Shown: positions 25,002 to 32,741, counted from the first letter of the stretch. The stretch: 64,000 nucleotides of DNA from Flavobacterium anhuiense (GCF_900101855.1 NZ_FMVC01000004.1:434001-498000); one strand, 5' to 3'. A program made the numbers and translations. Notes: generated by a model from the letters alone, not told the origin.

Positions 25002-25460
25002 ATGAAGACCTCAATTTTTATTCTAGCATTTTTATTTTTTAATGCCATCGGTTTTTCACAAGAAACCGAAGTGAAATACGATGAAGCTTTAGCTAAATCA
25101 CTTCACGCCGACGAATACGGAATGAAGAAATATGTTTTTTGTCTTTTGAAATCTGGAAGCAATACAACGGCTTCTAAAGAAGAAACCCAAAAACTCTTTG
25201 CAGGCCACATGGAAAATATTGGCAAATTGGCCAAAGAAGGAAAATTGGTTGTAGCTGGACCTTTTATGAAAAATGACCGAAATTATCGTGGAATTTATAT
25301 CTTTAATGTCGAAACGATAGAAGAAGCCAAAGCCCTTGTTGCCACCGATCCGGCAATAAAAGCCAATTTACTCGAAGCCGAATTAACGCCTTGGTATTGC
25401 ACCGCTGCTTTGCAGGAAACTGTAAAAATACATGACAAAATTGCCAAGACGAAAATGTAA
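25002..25460 (+). CDS. Exported YciI-like protein
   Basis: YciI domains are small dimeric ferredoxin-like folds related to chlorite dismutase-type and muconolactone-type domains. This 152-residue product has an N-terminal signal peptide (FILAFLFFNAIGFSQ) before the domain, so it should act in the periplasm, unlike the usual cytoplasmic YciI. The domain shows KKYVFCLLKSGSN, HMENIGKLAKEGKLVVAGPF and GIYIFNVETIEEAKALVATDPA, the normal YciI layout. The ATG at 25002 is chosen because it begins the signal peptide; an upstream in-frame ATG lies in the repeat element. It sits 3 bp before an acetyltransferase gene. Confidence 0.85.
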   Translation: MKTSIFILAFLFFNAIGFSQETEVKYDEALAKSLHADEYGMKKYVFCLLKSGSNTTASKEETQKLFAGHMENIGKLAKEGKLVVAGPFMKNDRNYRGIYIFNVETIEEAKALVATDPAIKANLLEAELTPWYCTAALQETVKIHDKIAKTKM

Positions 25461-25463
25461 AAT

Positions 25464-26039
25464 ATGAAAACCGAAAAAGAAAAAATGATCTCTGGCGAAT
25501 ATTATAATGCCTTTGATCCAGAATTGGTAAAAGGTCGTCGTGCGGCAAAAAACCTTTTGCATAGCTTAAATGTAAAAGAATACAGAGTTACCAAAAAAGC
25601 AAAAGAGATTTTAAAGGAATTAATTCCAAACGCAGGAGCTGGTTTTTATATTGAACCTCCTTTTCACTGTGATTACGGTTACAATATTTTTGCAGGCGAA
25701 AATGTTTATTTTAATGTGAACTGTGTGGTTTTGGACTGCGCACCTGTAACAATTGGGTCGAATGTGTTTATCGCGCCAAACGTTCAGATTTATACTGCTT
25801 CTCATCCGCTTGACGCTGAATTGAGAAAAACATTAGAAAATGCGTATCCAGTTACAATTGGAGACGATTGTTGGATTGGCGGAAATTCTGTTATTTGTCC
25901 AGGTGTGACTATTGGGAAAGGCTGTGTCATTGGTGCTGGCTCTGTCGTTACAAAAGATATTCCAGACAATTCGCTTGCTGTTGGAAATCCTGCAAAAGTT
26001 ATTCGAAAATTAAATCAAGAACCTGAATCCAAAAAATAA
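25464..26039 (+). CDS. Maltose/galactoside O-acetyltransferase family enzyme
   Basis: The 191-residue protein is a left-handed beta-helix acetyltransferase that moves acetyl from acetyl-CoA to sugar hydroxyls. The N-terminal Mac domain (MISGEYYNAFDPELVKGR) is present, then hexapeptide repeats from about residue 65, with the catalytic His in TASHPLDAELR and the late GVTIGKGCVIGAGSVVTKDIP turns. Length and order match LacA/Maa proteins. It may modify surface or cytoplasmic sugars. Its stop overlaps the next start (TAATG), so it is coupled to the VOC gene. Confidence 0.92.
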   Translation: MKTEKEKMISGEYYNAFDPELVKGRRAAKNLLHSLNVKEYRVTKKAKEILKELIPNAGAGFYIEPPFHCDYGYNIFAGENVYFNVNCVVLDCAPVTIGSNVFIAPNVQIYTASHPLDAELRKTLENAYPVTIGDDCWIGGNSVICPGVTIGKGCVIGAGSVVTKDIPDNSLAVGNPAKVIRKLNQEPESKK

Positions 26040-26428
26040 TGCTTACCCTTAATAAAGTTCACCATATTGCCATTTTATGTTCCGATTACGAAAAATCGAA
26101 ATATTTTTATACCCAGATTTTAGGCCTGACTGTAATTAGAGAAATCTATCGCGAAGAACGCCAATCTTATAAATTAGATTTGGCTTTGAATGGTTCTTAT
26201 GTTGTCGAATTATTTTCTTTTCCGAATCCGCCGAAAAGACCTTCTCGCCCTGAAGCGGTTGGTTTGCGCCATTTGGCTTTTGAAGTAATTAATCTAGAAG
26301 AAACGATTGCTTTTTTAACTTCAAAAAATATAGAATCAGAACCGATAAGAATTGATGAAACCACAGAAAAACGTTTCACTTTTATTGCAGATCCTGATTT
26401 ATTGCCGATTGAGTTTTATGAAAGATAG
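26039..26428 (+). CDS. VOC-family (glyoxalase-like) protein, YaeR-like
   Basis: The 129-residue protein is a single vicinal-oxygen-chelate domain. It shows VHHIAILCSDYEKSKYFYTQILG at the N-terminus, SYVVELFSFPNPPKRPSRPEAVGLRHLAFEV in the middle and ERFTF-like FIADPDLLPIEFYE at the end. The PxRPSxPEAxGLRHLAF pattern is typical of the YaeR/GloA2 subgroup. Metal ligands (His in VHHIA, Glu in VELF, His in LRHLAF, Glu in IEFYE) are all present. The substrate is unknown. It is the third gene of a YciI-acetyltransferase-VOC unit. Confidence 0.88.
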   Translation: MLTLNKVHHIAILCSDYEKSKYFYTQILGLTVIREIYREERQSYKLDLALNGSYVVELFSFPNPPKRPSRPEAVGLRHLAFEVINLEETIAFLTSKNIESEPIRIDETTEKRFTFIADPDLLPIEFYER

Positions 26429-26430
26429 TT

Positions 26431-26639
26431 TTTTGCCACAAAGGCGCTAAGACGCAAAGATATTTCGCATTTTTTGTCATTTCGACGAAGGAGAAATCTC
26501 CGCGAGAAGCTATACAAAGATTGGCGATTTTGATTGCGGAGTTACTTGTGAAGATTTCTCCTCCGTCGAAATGACAAACTACCTGTTTAGTCTTTGCCTT
26601 AAATAAAAAACTTTGGGTCTTAGCGCCTTTGTGGCAAAA
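26431..26639. repeat. Nested palindromes: GCGCTAAGACGCAAAG arms enclosing an ATTTCGACGAAGGAG element (copy 3)
   Basis: The outer arms 26431-26459 and 26611-26639 are 29 bp long and complementary at 28 positions (TTTTGCCACAAAGGCGCTAA with its complement). The inner element 26475-26575 is a third copy of the family seen at 7894 and 24867. The gap of about 340 bp holds nothing else; a minus-strand open frame across it is made of repeat sequence. Confidence 0.88.
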
Positions 26640-26722
26640 CCTTAACACGAAAGCTTTTCTTACTAATCCCCATTTTAACACACTAAATTCAAGATTTCCT
26701 ATAAAAAACCGAATTTGATGCT

Positions 26723-26730
26723 TAATTTTG
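26723..26730 (+). promoter_or_regulatory. -7 box TAATTTTG for the ClC gene
   Basis: It matches TAnnTTTG, 40 bp before the ClC start codon. No -33 box is clear. Confidence 0.45.
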
Positions 26731-26770
26731 TAACCCGCACAAAAAAAGTGCGATTTCAAATTTACTTCTG

Positions 26771-28051
26771 ATGAACAAAACGGCGCAAATCAAAAAAAAT
26801 CATCAATTAATCAAACTCCGAAAATTAGTTATTGTTTCTATCTTAATTGGCTTCCTTTCTGCTTTTCTCGGAATTTCGCTCAAAAAAATAACTGAATATT
26901 ACGAAGAGATTTTCTTTCACGAAGTATCAGTTCATCCCATATTTTATATCGTATTTCCAGTTTTCGGTCTGTCGGTAATTTATTTCTTAAGGCAATACCT
27001 TTTCAAGAAAAAAGAAAATAAAGGAATCAAGGAAGTTTTTGAAAGCACGGCATCAAAATCTAAAAATCTCCCATCTTATAAAATTCCATCACATTTCATA
27101 AACGGATTATTAACCGTTATTTTTGGCGGTTCAACAGGAATCGAAGTTTCTACAGTTGTTGCTACGGCAACTATTGGTTCTGTTGCACACGAAAAAGAAA
27201 ATGTTTTCCGTCAATACAAAACAGAATTAATTTGTGCAGGAGTTGCAGCCGGAGTTACAGCACTTTTCAGCAGTCCGATTGCGGGCGTTTTATTTGCTTT
27301 CGAAGTAATTTCCAGAAAAGTAACACGAGCATTTGTAATTTCGAATTTAATCGCTGTTTCAATTGCTTTTGGTTTATTGACAATTTTAAAAGAAGAGCCT
27401 TTATTTGCGGTTTCCATTACAACATGGCATTTAAAAGCAATTCCGTATTTCATTCTTTTAGGAATTTTGGCGGGAATGAATTCGGTTTACCTAACACGCT
27501 GCGTTTTATTCTTCAAATCACAATTTGGAAAAATCGATAAGCATTATTATAAAATCATTATTGGTTCTGCAGTATTAAGTATTTCATTATTCTTTTTTCC
27601 GCAATTATATGGAGAAGGTTATCACGCCATTAAAGGAATTTTTGGAAATGCACATCAAGCGCAACTGACTATAACTTTAGCTTTGACTTTTATTGGGATT
27701 TTAATTTTAAAACCCATAGTTACTTCAATCACATTGGCTTCTGGCGGTGACGGTGGTGTTTTTGCACCAAGTTTATTTATCGGAGCATTTTTAGGTTTGT
27801 TACTGGCTTCTATTTTAAATAGCTTTTTCCATGTAAATGTGATTCCCATTAACTTTATGATTATCGGAATGGCTGCTGTTTTGAGTGCCAGTATTCATGC
27901 GCCTTTCACAGCGATTTTCTTAGTTTGCGGTTTAACAAACGATTATACTTTGTTTTTCCCAATTCTGGCCGTTTGTTTGATTTCAAAATATACAGCTAAA
28001 ACAATTTATCCGTACACCGTTTACAGTTATTCTCCAAGCTTAGTTAAATAA
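26771..28051 (+). CDS. ClC-type chloride channel/transporter
   Basis: The 426-residue membrane protein has about ten or more hydrophobic segments. The ion-path motifs are recognisable: GGSTGIEVSTVV takes the place of GSxGREGP and keeps the gating Glu, although Arg and Gly-Pro are replaced; GGDGGVFAPSLFIGA matches GxFxP closely. There is no C-terminal CBS domain, as in short bacterial ClCs. It may exchange chloride or a related anion (some family members carry fluoride or nitrate) with protons. It is followed 84 bp later by an HPP membrane protein gene in the same direction. Confidence 0.92.
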   Translation: MNKTAQIKKNHQLIKLRKLVIVSILIGFLSAFLGISLKKITEYYEEIFFHEVSVHPIFYIVFPVFGLSVIYFLRQYLFKKKENKGIKEVFESTASKSKNLPSYKIPSHFINGLLTVIFGGSTGIEVSTVVATATIGSVAHEKENVFRQYKTELICAGVAAGVTALFSSPIAGVLFAFEVISRKVTRAFVISNLIAVSIAFGLLTILKEEPLFAVSITTWHLKAIPYFILLGILAGMNSVYLTRCVLFFKSQFGKIDKHYYKIIIGSAVLSISLFFFPQLYGEGYHAIKGIFGNAHQAQLTITLALTFIGILILKPIVTSITLASGGDGGVFAPSLFIGAFLGLLLASILNSFFHVNVIPINFMIIGMAAVLSASIHAPFTAIFLVCGLTNDYTLFFPILAVCLISKYTAKTIYPYTVYSYSPSLVK

Positions 28052-28135
28052 TTTCAGACTAGTATAATCTGAAGATAAAAAACATACATCAAAGTATATT
28101 TAAAAGCATAACGAGTAAAATATAATACCACAATA

Positions 28136-28735
28136 ATGCCAACAGAAAAAATAAAAAGAAGCTATCGCAAAACACGTTACATTCTTTATAAGGAAACTTT
28201 AATTGATTATAAAGAACACTTTTGGTCGTTTTTAGGTTCGTTTGTCGGAATCGGGATTTTAGCCTATCTTGAATCTTCACAATTTACAGGCAGTGATGTA
28301 GTTTATTTAATTGGCTCTTTTGGTGCATCTAGTGTTTTGATTTACGGAATCATACAAAGTCCGTTTTCACAACCACGAAATTTAATTGGAGGACATCTTA
28401 TTTCAGCTTTTATTGGTGTCACTGTAAACAAACTAGTGCCAGATATTGTCTGGATAACTGCTCCTCTCGCGGTATCGCTTTCCATTATTTTCATGCAGAT
28501 TACAAAAACATTACATCCGCCTGGAGGTGCAACAGCTCTAATTGCAGTTACAGGTTCAGCACAAATAAAAGGTTTAGGCTATATGTATGTGATTTCGCCA
28601 GTTCTAGTTGGTGTTTTAATTTTATTTGTAATCGCTTTGATTTTTAATAATATTACTCCAAGCAGAAGTTATCCGAGTCATAGTACTTATCACAAACATT
28701 ATCATAAAATTAGAAAAAGATTGGCGAGAAAGTAA
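28136..28735 (+). CDS. HPP-family integral membrane protein
   Basis: The 199-residue product has four to five membrane helices and the family signature LHPPGGATALIAV near residue 127, preceded by SFGASSVLIYG and SPFSQPRNLIGGH. HPP proteins in plants and cyanobacteria have been linked to nitrite transport, but bacterial roles are mostly untested. The N-terminus is basic (KIKRSYRKTR) and the C-terminus ends in a basic tail. Placement directly after a ClC gene suggests anion handling, which is inference. Confidence 0.9.
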   Translation: MPTEKIKRSYRKTRYILYKETLIDYKEHFWSFLGSFVGIGILAYLESSQFTGSDVVYLIGSFGASSVLIYGIIQSPFSQPRNLIGGHLISAFIGVTVNKLVPDIVWITAPLAVSLSIIFMQITKTLHPPGGATALIAVTGSAQIKGLGYMYVISPVLVGVLILFVIALIFNNITPSRSYPSHSTYHKHYHKIRKRLARK

Positions 28736-28749
28736 AAGTTTTCGAGTCT

Positions 28750-28824
28750 CGTTTGTCTCCCTGAGCGGAGTCGAAGGGCACTCCTATTGGAAAAAGGCTT
28801 CGATTCCCCTCAGCCAGACAAACT
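28750..28824. repeat. Inverted repeat of the GTTTGTC..CCTGAGCGGAGTCGAAGG type
   Basis: GTTTGTCTCCCTGAGCGGAG near 28751 pairs imperfectly with TCCCCTCAGCCAGACAAAC near 28805-28823. Its loop includes TCGAAGG and GCTTCGA. This is another dispersed-looking hairpin in a gap with no gene. Confidence 0.7.
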
Positions 28825-28896
28825 AATTTAAAATCAACTTTCTAAAATCTTTTCAACAAATCGCAATTCGAGATTCGAATTTCGTTTTTTATATTT

Positions 28897-28904
28897 TACC
28901 TTTG
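28897..28904 (+). promoter_or_regulatory. -7 box TACCTTTG for the pRiA4b ORF-3-like gene
   Basis: It matches TAnnTTTG, 23 bp before the ATG at 28928. Confidence 0.55.
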
Positions 28905-28927
28905 ACCTCTCAATAAAAACAAAGATT

Positions 28928-29470
28928 ATGGTTTATAAATTTAGAGTTATTCTAGACGCCGAAGAAGATATTTTTAGAGACATTGCAATTCTTGAAGATG
29001 ATACTCTTGAGGATTTACACAATGCAATCTTCAATGCTTTTGGCTTTGACGGATCAGAAGTGGCTTCATTTTATACTTGTGATGATACATGGAATCAAGA
29101 AGATGAAATTCCGCTTTTTGATACAGGAGATGTTCCTGGCGAAATAAGAACCATGAACGATTATCCGTTATCTAGTATTTTAGACAAAGAAAATACAAAG
29201 ATTATCTACGTTTATGATTTTATCAGCATGTGGACTTTCTTAGTTGAATTGGCTGCTATCGAAGATGAAGCTGTTGGAGCAACTTACCCAGAAACTTTAT
29301 TCTCTCACGGTGAAATGCCAGACGAAGCTCTTGAAAAAAACTTCGAAGCCGATGACATGCACAATGATATCTACGGAGAATTTGAAGACGATCTAGACGA
29401 AGACGATCTTGACATGTTCGAAGGCGATGACAGCTTCGAAGATTATGGATTTGAGGAGAATTGGAATTAG
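28928..29470 (+). CDS. pRiA4b ORF-3-like domain protein with acidic tail
   Basis: The 180-residue protein contains the plasmid pRiA4b ORF-3-like domain: YKFRVILDAEEDIFRDIAI, TLEDLHNAIFNAFGFDGSE, FYTCDDTWNQEDE and IYVYDFISMWTFLVEL. The family is widespread, found in chromosomes as well as mobile elements, and has no firm biochemical role. The last 40 residues are strongly acidic (DDLDEDDLDMFEGDDSFED), giving a very low predicted isoelectric point. It stands alone with its own promoter box and is followed by an S23 gene that lies between repeat arrays. Confidence 0.88.
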   Translation: MVYKFRVILDAEEDIFRDIAILEDDTLEDLHNAIFNAFGFDGSEVASFYTCDDTWNQEDEIPLFDTGDVPGEIRTMNDYPLSSILDKENTKIIYVYDFISMWTFLVELAAIEDEAVGATYPETLFSHGEMPDEALEKNFEADDMHNDIYGEFEDDLDEDDLDMFEGDDSFEDYGFEENWN

Positions 29471-29475
29471 TTCTT

Positions 29476-29511
29476 GAGTGACAAAGATACAAAGTGACAT
29501 AGTAACAAAGG
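29476..29511. repeat. TGACAAAG octamer array, left flank of the S23 gene
   Basis: TGACAAAG, ATACAAAG, TGACATAG, TAACAAAG run in 8-bp register after GAG. Its complement lies on the other side of the S23 gene at 29947-29973. Confidence 0.8.
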
Positions 29512-29584
29512 TTTCCCTTTAACAGTCAAATATGAATTTGTAAGTTTTTGCTTAACTTTACATTTGAATTTTTAAATGTAAAAT

Positions 29585-29944
29585 ATGAAAACTTTTCGCG
29601 ATCTTTTGATCTGGCAAAAATCCATGAATTTGGTGACTGAGATTTACCAAATAACAAACTCATTTCCAAAAGAAGAAATTTATGGATTATCTTCACAAAT
29701 TCGAAGAAGTTCAATATCAATACCAAGCAATATTGCCGAAGGATATGGCAGAAATGGGAATACAGAATTACTAAGGTTTTTAAATATTTCTATTTCTTCT
29801 TTATTTGAAATGCAGACTCAACTTGAAATTTCATTCAATTTAAAATATATAACCGAGTACCAATTCAGTAAAATAAATGGTGAAAGCAGGGAATTAGAAC
29901 GAATGTTAAGCGCTTTTATAAAAAAATTAAAAGATTGTAGATAA
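29585..29944 (+). CDS. Four-helix-bundle (S23 / 23S rRNA intervening-sequence family) protein
   Basis: The 119-residue protein matches the small four-helix-bundle family first seen in 23S rRNA intervening sequences: FRDLLIWQKSMNLVTEIYQI, FPKEEIYGLSSQIRRSSISI, PSNIAEGYGR, then LRFLNISISSLFEMQTQLEI. The IAEG(Y/F)GR motif is the clearest marker. The diversity-generating-retroelement accessory protein Avd has the same fold, but no reverse transcriptase lies nearby. Here the gene is not in an rRNA; it is bounded by complementary TGACAAAG octamer arrays about 75 bp before and directly after it, so the gene and arrays may be a unit. Biochemical function unknown. Confidence 0.92.
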   Translation: MKTFRDLLIWQKSMNLVTEIYQITNSFPKEEIYGLSSQIRRSSISIPSNIAEGYGRNGNTELLRFLNISISSLFEMQTQLEISFNLKYITEYQFSKINGESRELERMLSAFIKKLKDCR

Positions 29945-29946
29945 AA

Positions 29947-29973
29947 CTTTGTCTCTTTGTCACTCTGTCACTC
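29947..29973. repeat. CTTTGTCA octamer array, right flank of the S23 gene
   Basis: CTTTGTCT, CTTTGTCA, CTCTGTCA, CTC run in 8-bp register. It starts three bases after the S23 stop codon and is complementary in type to 29476-29511. Confidence 0.8.
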
Positions 29974-29987
29974 CAAACCTAAAATAA

Positions 29988-31046
29988 ATGATCAACTTAT
30001 TCAACACCCACATCGACACGCTGTCAATACACCGCGTAGGAAACAAAAGCCGTAACGAAGCGATTTTTTTATCAGAGCAGCCGTTTAATTTAAATGACGA
30101 AATTGTGCCGCTGATAAAAGAATTCTTTTTTAAGCCTTTTAGAGAAAAAGAAGAAAACTATTATCAGTTTGCACACGAAGTGGACTTGGACTACAACGAC
30201 ATGTTTAAATATGCAACTGAGATTTTTGCTAACCCTTCAAATGTTCATGAGGTTTCTAAAAACATCACAAAGCATTTATTTGAGCAATCCAATCACCCGC
30301 ATATTAAGAACGGAGAGGTTTATGTAACATATTTGACCAACTTAAGCATTGATAATAATGTAGTTGATGCAATTGGTATTTTTAAAAGTGAGTTACAGGC
30401 AGACTTTTTACAGTTTGAAGAAAAAGGAAGCAACCTTGAAATGATTTTACAGCAAGGAATTAACTTGAGTAAATTGGATAAAGGATGTTTGATTTTCAAT
30501 TACAAAAAAGAAGAAGGATACAAAATCCTGACTGTAGACAGCAACCGTTATGATGCGCGTTACTGGTTAGAACACTTTTTATCTGTAGATGCTTTTGAAG
30601 ATGAAAATTTCATCACTAAAAAATATTTAAAATTCTGTCAAAACTTCGCAAAAGACGTGGTATTGCCAGCAGAAGACAAGAAAGAGGAAGTAATGTTTAT
30701 GAACCGATCTGTGAATTATTTCGCTAAAAACGATCAGTTTGAGGAGCAGAATTTCTTGAATGAAGTACTAGACAATCCTGATTTGATTCCTGAATTTAAA
30801 AACTATAAAGTTGATAAAGGAGAAAAATACAGCATCGAAGATGTAACCTCATTCCCTATTGCCAACGCAGCAGTTTCTGACGCTAGAAAATCGATTAAAA
30901 ACGTAATTAATCTGGATACTCATATTCAAATTAAAATGGATTTCATTAATCCTGAAAGTGCAGAGAAATTTGTTGAAAAAGGCTGGGATGAAGAAAAACA
31001 AATGTATTACTACTTAGTTTACTTCAACAAAGAAGAAAAAAGCTAA
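29988..31046 (+). CDS. Nucleoid-associated protein (NdpA/YejK-like)
   Basis: The 352-residue protein belongs to the 37-kDa nucleoid-associated family. Features are the N-terminal INLFNTHIDTLSIHRVGNKS, SVHEVSK-like NVHEVSKNITKHLFEQS, and the central VVDAIGIFKSE, LDKGCLIFNY and YDARYWLEHFL segments, in the family's usual order. The C-terminal half includes AVSDARKSIKNVINLDTHIQIKM. E. coli YejK is found with the nucleoid, but its activity is unclear. It starts 15 bp after the right-hand repeat array and ends at a strong bidirectional terminator. Confidence 0.9.
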   Translation: MINLFNTHIDTLSIHRVGNKSRNEAIFLSEQPFNLNDEIVPLIKEFFFKPFREKEENYYQFAHEVDLDYNDMFKYATEIFANPSNVHEVSKNITKHLFEQSNHPHIKNGEVYVTYLTNLSIDNNVVDAIGIFKSELQADFLQFEEKGSNLEMILQQGINLSKLDKGCLIFNYKKEEGYKILTVDSNRYDARYWLEHFLSVDAFEDENFITKKYLKFCQNFAKDVVLPAEDKKEEVMFMNRSVNYFAKNDQFEEQNFLNEVLDNPDLIPEFKNYKVDKGEKYSIEDVTSFPIANAAVSDARKSIKNVINLDTHIQIKMDFINPESAEKFVEKGWDEEKQMYYYLVYFNKEEKS

Positions 31047-31082
31047 GAAGTTTTCATTTTCTATTACTTACTTATTTAATAC

Positions 31083-31118
31083 AAAAAACGGCGATTACAA
31101 ATGTAACCGCCGTTTTTT
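31083..31118. terminator. Bidirectional terminator between convergent genes
   Basis: AAAAAACGGCG and CGCCGTTTTTT are exact complements and an inner TTACA/TGTAA extends the stem. It can serve both the plus-strand nucleoid protein gene and the minus-strand TetR gene. Confidence 0.88.
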
Positions 31119-31137
31119 ATTTGATAGATTTTATATT

Positions 31138-31719
31138 CTAAAATAAAGAAAATATCGCTTTTAAAATATCATCGTAAACTTGTTTGTCTTTTTCTCCGGC
31201 TCGAGCCAAAACTCTAATTCCAGAATAATTATTGAAAATAAATCTTGCAAGTGATCTTGCATCTTGTTTCTCTGAAATCTGGCCTAATTTCTGTCCTTTT
31301 CTTACAGCATTGCAAAAAACATCTTCTACTACTTTCTGATTATCGTGAACAATTTTTGCGATCTCTGGATCATGCATTGCCAATTCAACTGCAGAATTCA
31401 CCATAAAACAGCCTTTTGTAATTCGATCTTGAAGACTTTCTATAACCGCTTGCTTGAAAATTTCTGTTAATGCCGTTTTTATATTTTCAGCATTTTCAAA
31501 AAGCTCATTAAGACTATCTAAATTTTGCTTTTGATATCGTTTTAATGACTTTACAAAAAGCTTTTGCTTATCTCCAAAAGTATCATACAAACTAGAACGG
31601 CTTAATCCTAAATGATTTACCAAATCCTGCGCAGAAGTTCCGTTGTAACCTTTGTGCCAAAAAATCTCAATTGCTTTATCTAAAGCCTGATCTTCATTAA
31701 ATTCTTTCGTTCTAGCCAT
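31138..31719 (-). CDS. TetR/AcrR family regulator of the SDR-TetR unit
   Basis: The 193-residue product starts MARTKEFNEDQALDKAIEIF, then has the helix-turn-helix GYNGTSAQDLVNHLGLSRSSLYDTFGDK at about residues 28-56. The SRSSLYxTFGDKxxLF ending is typical of the AcrR subgroup that controls nearby oxidoreductases. The start at 31719 is used because an in-frame ATG 33 bp upstream would overlap the likely promoter (TATCTTTG, 31742-31749). A GGAACAATCGTTCC palindrome lies upstream of that promoter and a perfect version upstream of the SDR gene, so the protein likely represses both. Confidence 0.92.
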   Translation of the reverse strand: MARTKEFNEDQALDKAIEIFWHKGYNGTSAQDLVNHLGLSRSSLYDTFGDKQKLFVKSLKRYQKQNLDSLNELFENAENIKTALTEIFKQAVIESLQDRITKGCFMVNSAVELAMHDPEIAKIVHDNQKVVEDVFCNAVRKGQKLGQISEKQDARSLARFIFNNYSGIRVLARAGEKDKQVYDDILKAIFSLF

Positions 31720-31741
31720 GATATTCAAATTAAATTCTTCA

Positions 31742-31749
31742 CAAAGATA
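31742..31749 (-). promoter_or_regulatory. -7 box TATCTTTG for the TetR gene
   Basis: It matches TAnnTTTG on the minus strand and is part of the same GTATCTTTG context found before the SDR gene. Confidence 0.65.
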
Positions 31750-31758
31750 CAAAAATAC

Positions 31759-31772
31759 GGAACAATCGTTCC
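31759..31772. promoter_or_regulatory. Putative TetR operator GGAACAATCGTTCC
   Basis: It is the core of the 30-bp palindrome at 32592-32621 with one base changed. It lies 9 bp upstream of the TetR gene's -7 box. Confidence 0.75.
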
Positions 31773-31788
31773 TGAATTAGTTAAAAAA

Positions 31789-32541
31789 TTATAGCACTGT
31801 ATTTACAATAAGCCCACCGTCAACCACAATTTCTGATCCTGTAATAAATGAAGCATCGTCTGAGGCTAAGAAACTAACTGTTTTTGCAACTTCAGCAGAT
31901 TGTCCAAAACGTTTCAATAAAATCTTTTCTCCTAAAGCAGATCCTAAACCTTCAACTTCTTCTTTTTCTAATCCAACTTTTCCATATAAAGGTGTTTCAA
32001 TTGGACCAGGAGAAACCGCATTTACTCTAATTTTTCTTGAAGCCAATTCTACAGCAAAAACTTTATTTAAAGATAATACTGCTGCTTTACTCGCTGCATA
32101 AACGCTAGAATTTGGCATTCCGACATGAGCATTTACAGAAGTATTAAAGATAATTGAACCTCCGTCATTCAAAATTGGAAGCACTTTTTGAACTGTAAAA
32201 TAAACTCCTTTTACATTCACATTCATAATACTGTCATAATGGTCTTCTGAAGCTGAATCTACTGGTGCAAAAGCTGCAATTCCCGCATTTAAAAATAAAA
32301 TATCTACTTTTCCGAATTTTGTTTTTACTTCTTCAACTAAACCGTCAATTGATTTCAAATCAGATTGGTCAGCCACGATCCCTGTAACGTTTAGTTCCTT
32401 TTCCGCTTTCGCTAAAGCTTCTCTGTTTCTTCCTGTTACAATTACTTTTGCACCTTTTGCCACTAAATCAGCCGCTGCTGCATATCCAATTCCACTGTTA
32501 CCGCCTGTTACTATCGCAACTTTGTTTTCTAAATTTTTCAT
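31789..32541 (-). CDS. Short-chain dehydrogenase/reductase (SDR)
   Basis: The 250-residue classical SDR has the cofactor loop VTGGNSGIGYAAA at residues 10-22, LNAGIAAF for the NAG motif, a Ser in the FNTSVNAH stretch, and the catalytic YAASKAAV (YxxxK). PGPIETPLYG follows. The residue after the second beta strand (GRN in VIVTGRNREALAKA) suggests NADP(H) preference. The substrate is unknown; regulators of this type often control SDRs that reduce reactive carbonyls. It is the first gene of a two-gene unit with the TetR gene. Confidence 0.93.
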   Translation of the reverse strand: MKNLENKVAIVTGGNSGIGYAAAADLVAKGAKVIVTGRNREALAKAEKELNVTGIVADQSDLKSIDGLVEEVKTKFGKVDILFLNAGIAAFAPVDSASEDHYDSIMNVNVKGVYFTVQKVLPILNDGGSIIFNTSVNAHVGMPNSSVYAASKAAVLSLNKVFAVELASRKIRVNAVSPGPIETPLYGKVGLEKEEVEGLGSALGEKILLKRFGQSAEVAKTVSFLASDDASFITGSEIVVDGGLIVNTVL

Positions 32542-32584
32542 TGTTATTTGTTTTTAAGTTATTGATTATTTAATTATTATGATA

Positions 32585-32592
32585 CAAAGATA
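32585..32592 (-). promoter_or_regulatory. -7 box TATCTTTG for the SDR gene
   Basis: It matches TAnnTTTG on the minus strand and directly abuts the 30-bp palindrome, whose bases would cover the -33 to -7 spacer. Confidence 0.68.
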
Positions 32593-32621
32593 CAATAACG
32601 GAACGATCGTTCCGTTATTGT
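32592..32621. promoter_or_regulatory. Perfect 30-bp palindromic operator
   Basis: The half-site ACAATAACGGAACGA is followed by its exact complement, with the GGAACGATCGTTCC core shared with 31759-31772. It is almost certainly the binding site of the TetR protein encoded downstream. Confidence 0.82.
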
Positions 32622-32741
32622 GTTTGTTAATTTTTTGTTAAAACTAAAACTGGCTTTCGTGACGCGTTTATTTTAAAGGCAATCAGCTATTTAACTATAG
32701 CGAAAGAAATTACAAAATGTCGTACATTCTTAATTTATGCT

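Noticed and set aside
26382..26759. Minus-strand gene of about 125 codons
   Set aside because: The frame spans the nested palindromes and overlaps the VOC gene; it has no recognisable protein features and is an artefact of repeat DNA.
29585..29944. Diversity-generating retroelement (S23 as Avd)
   Set aside because: No reverse transcriptase, template repeat or variable repeat is nearby; only the fold family matches.
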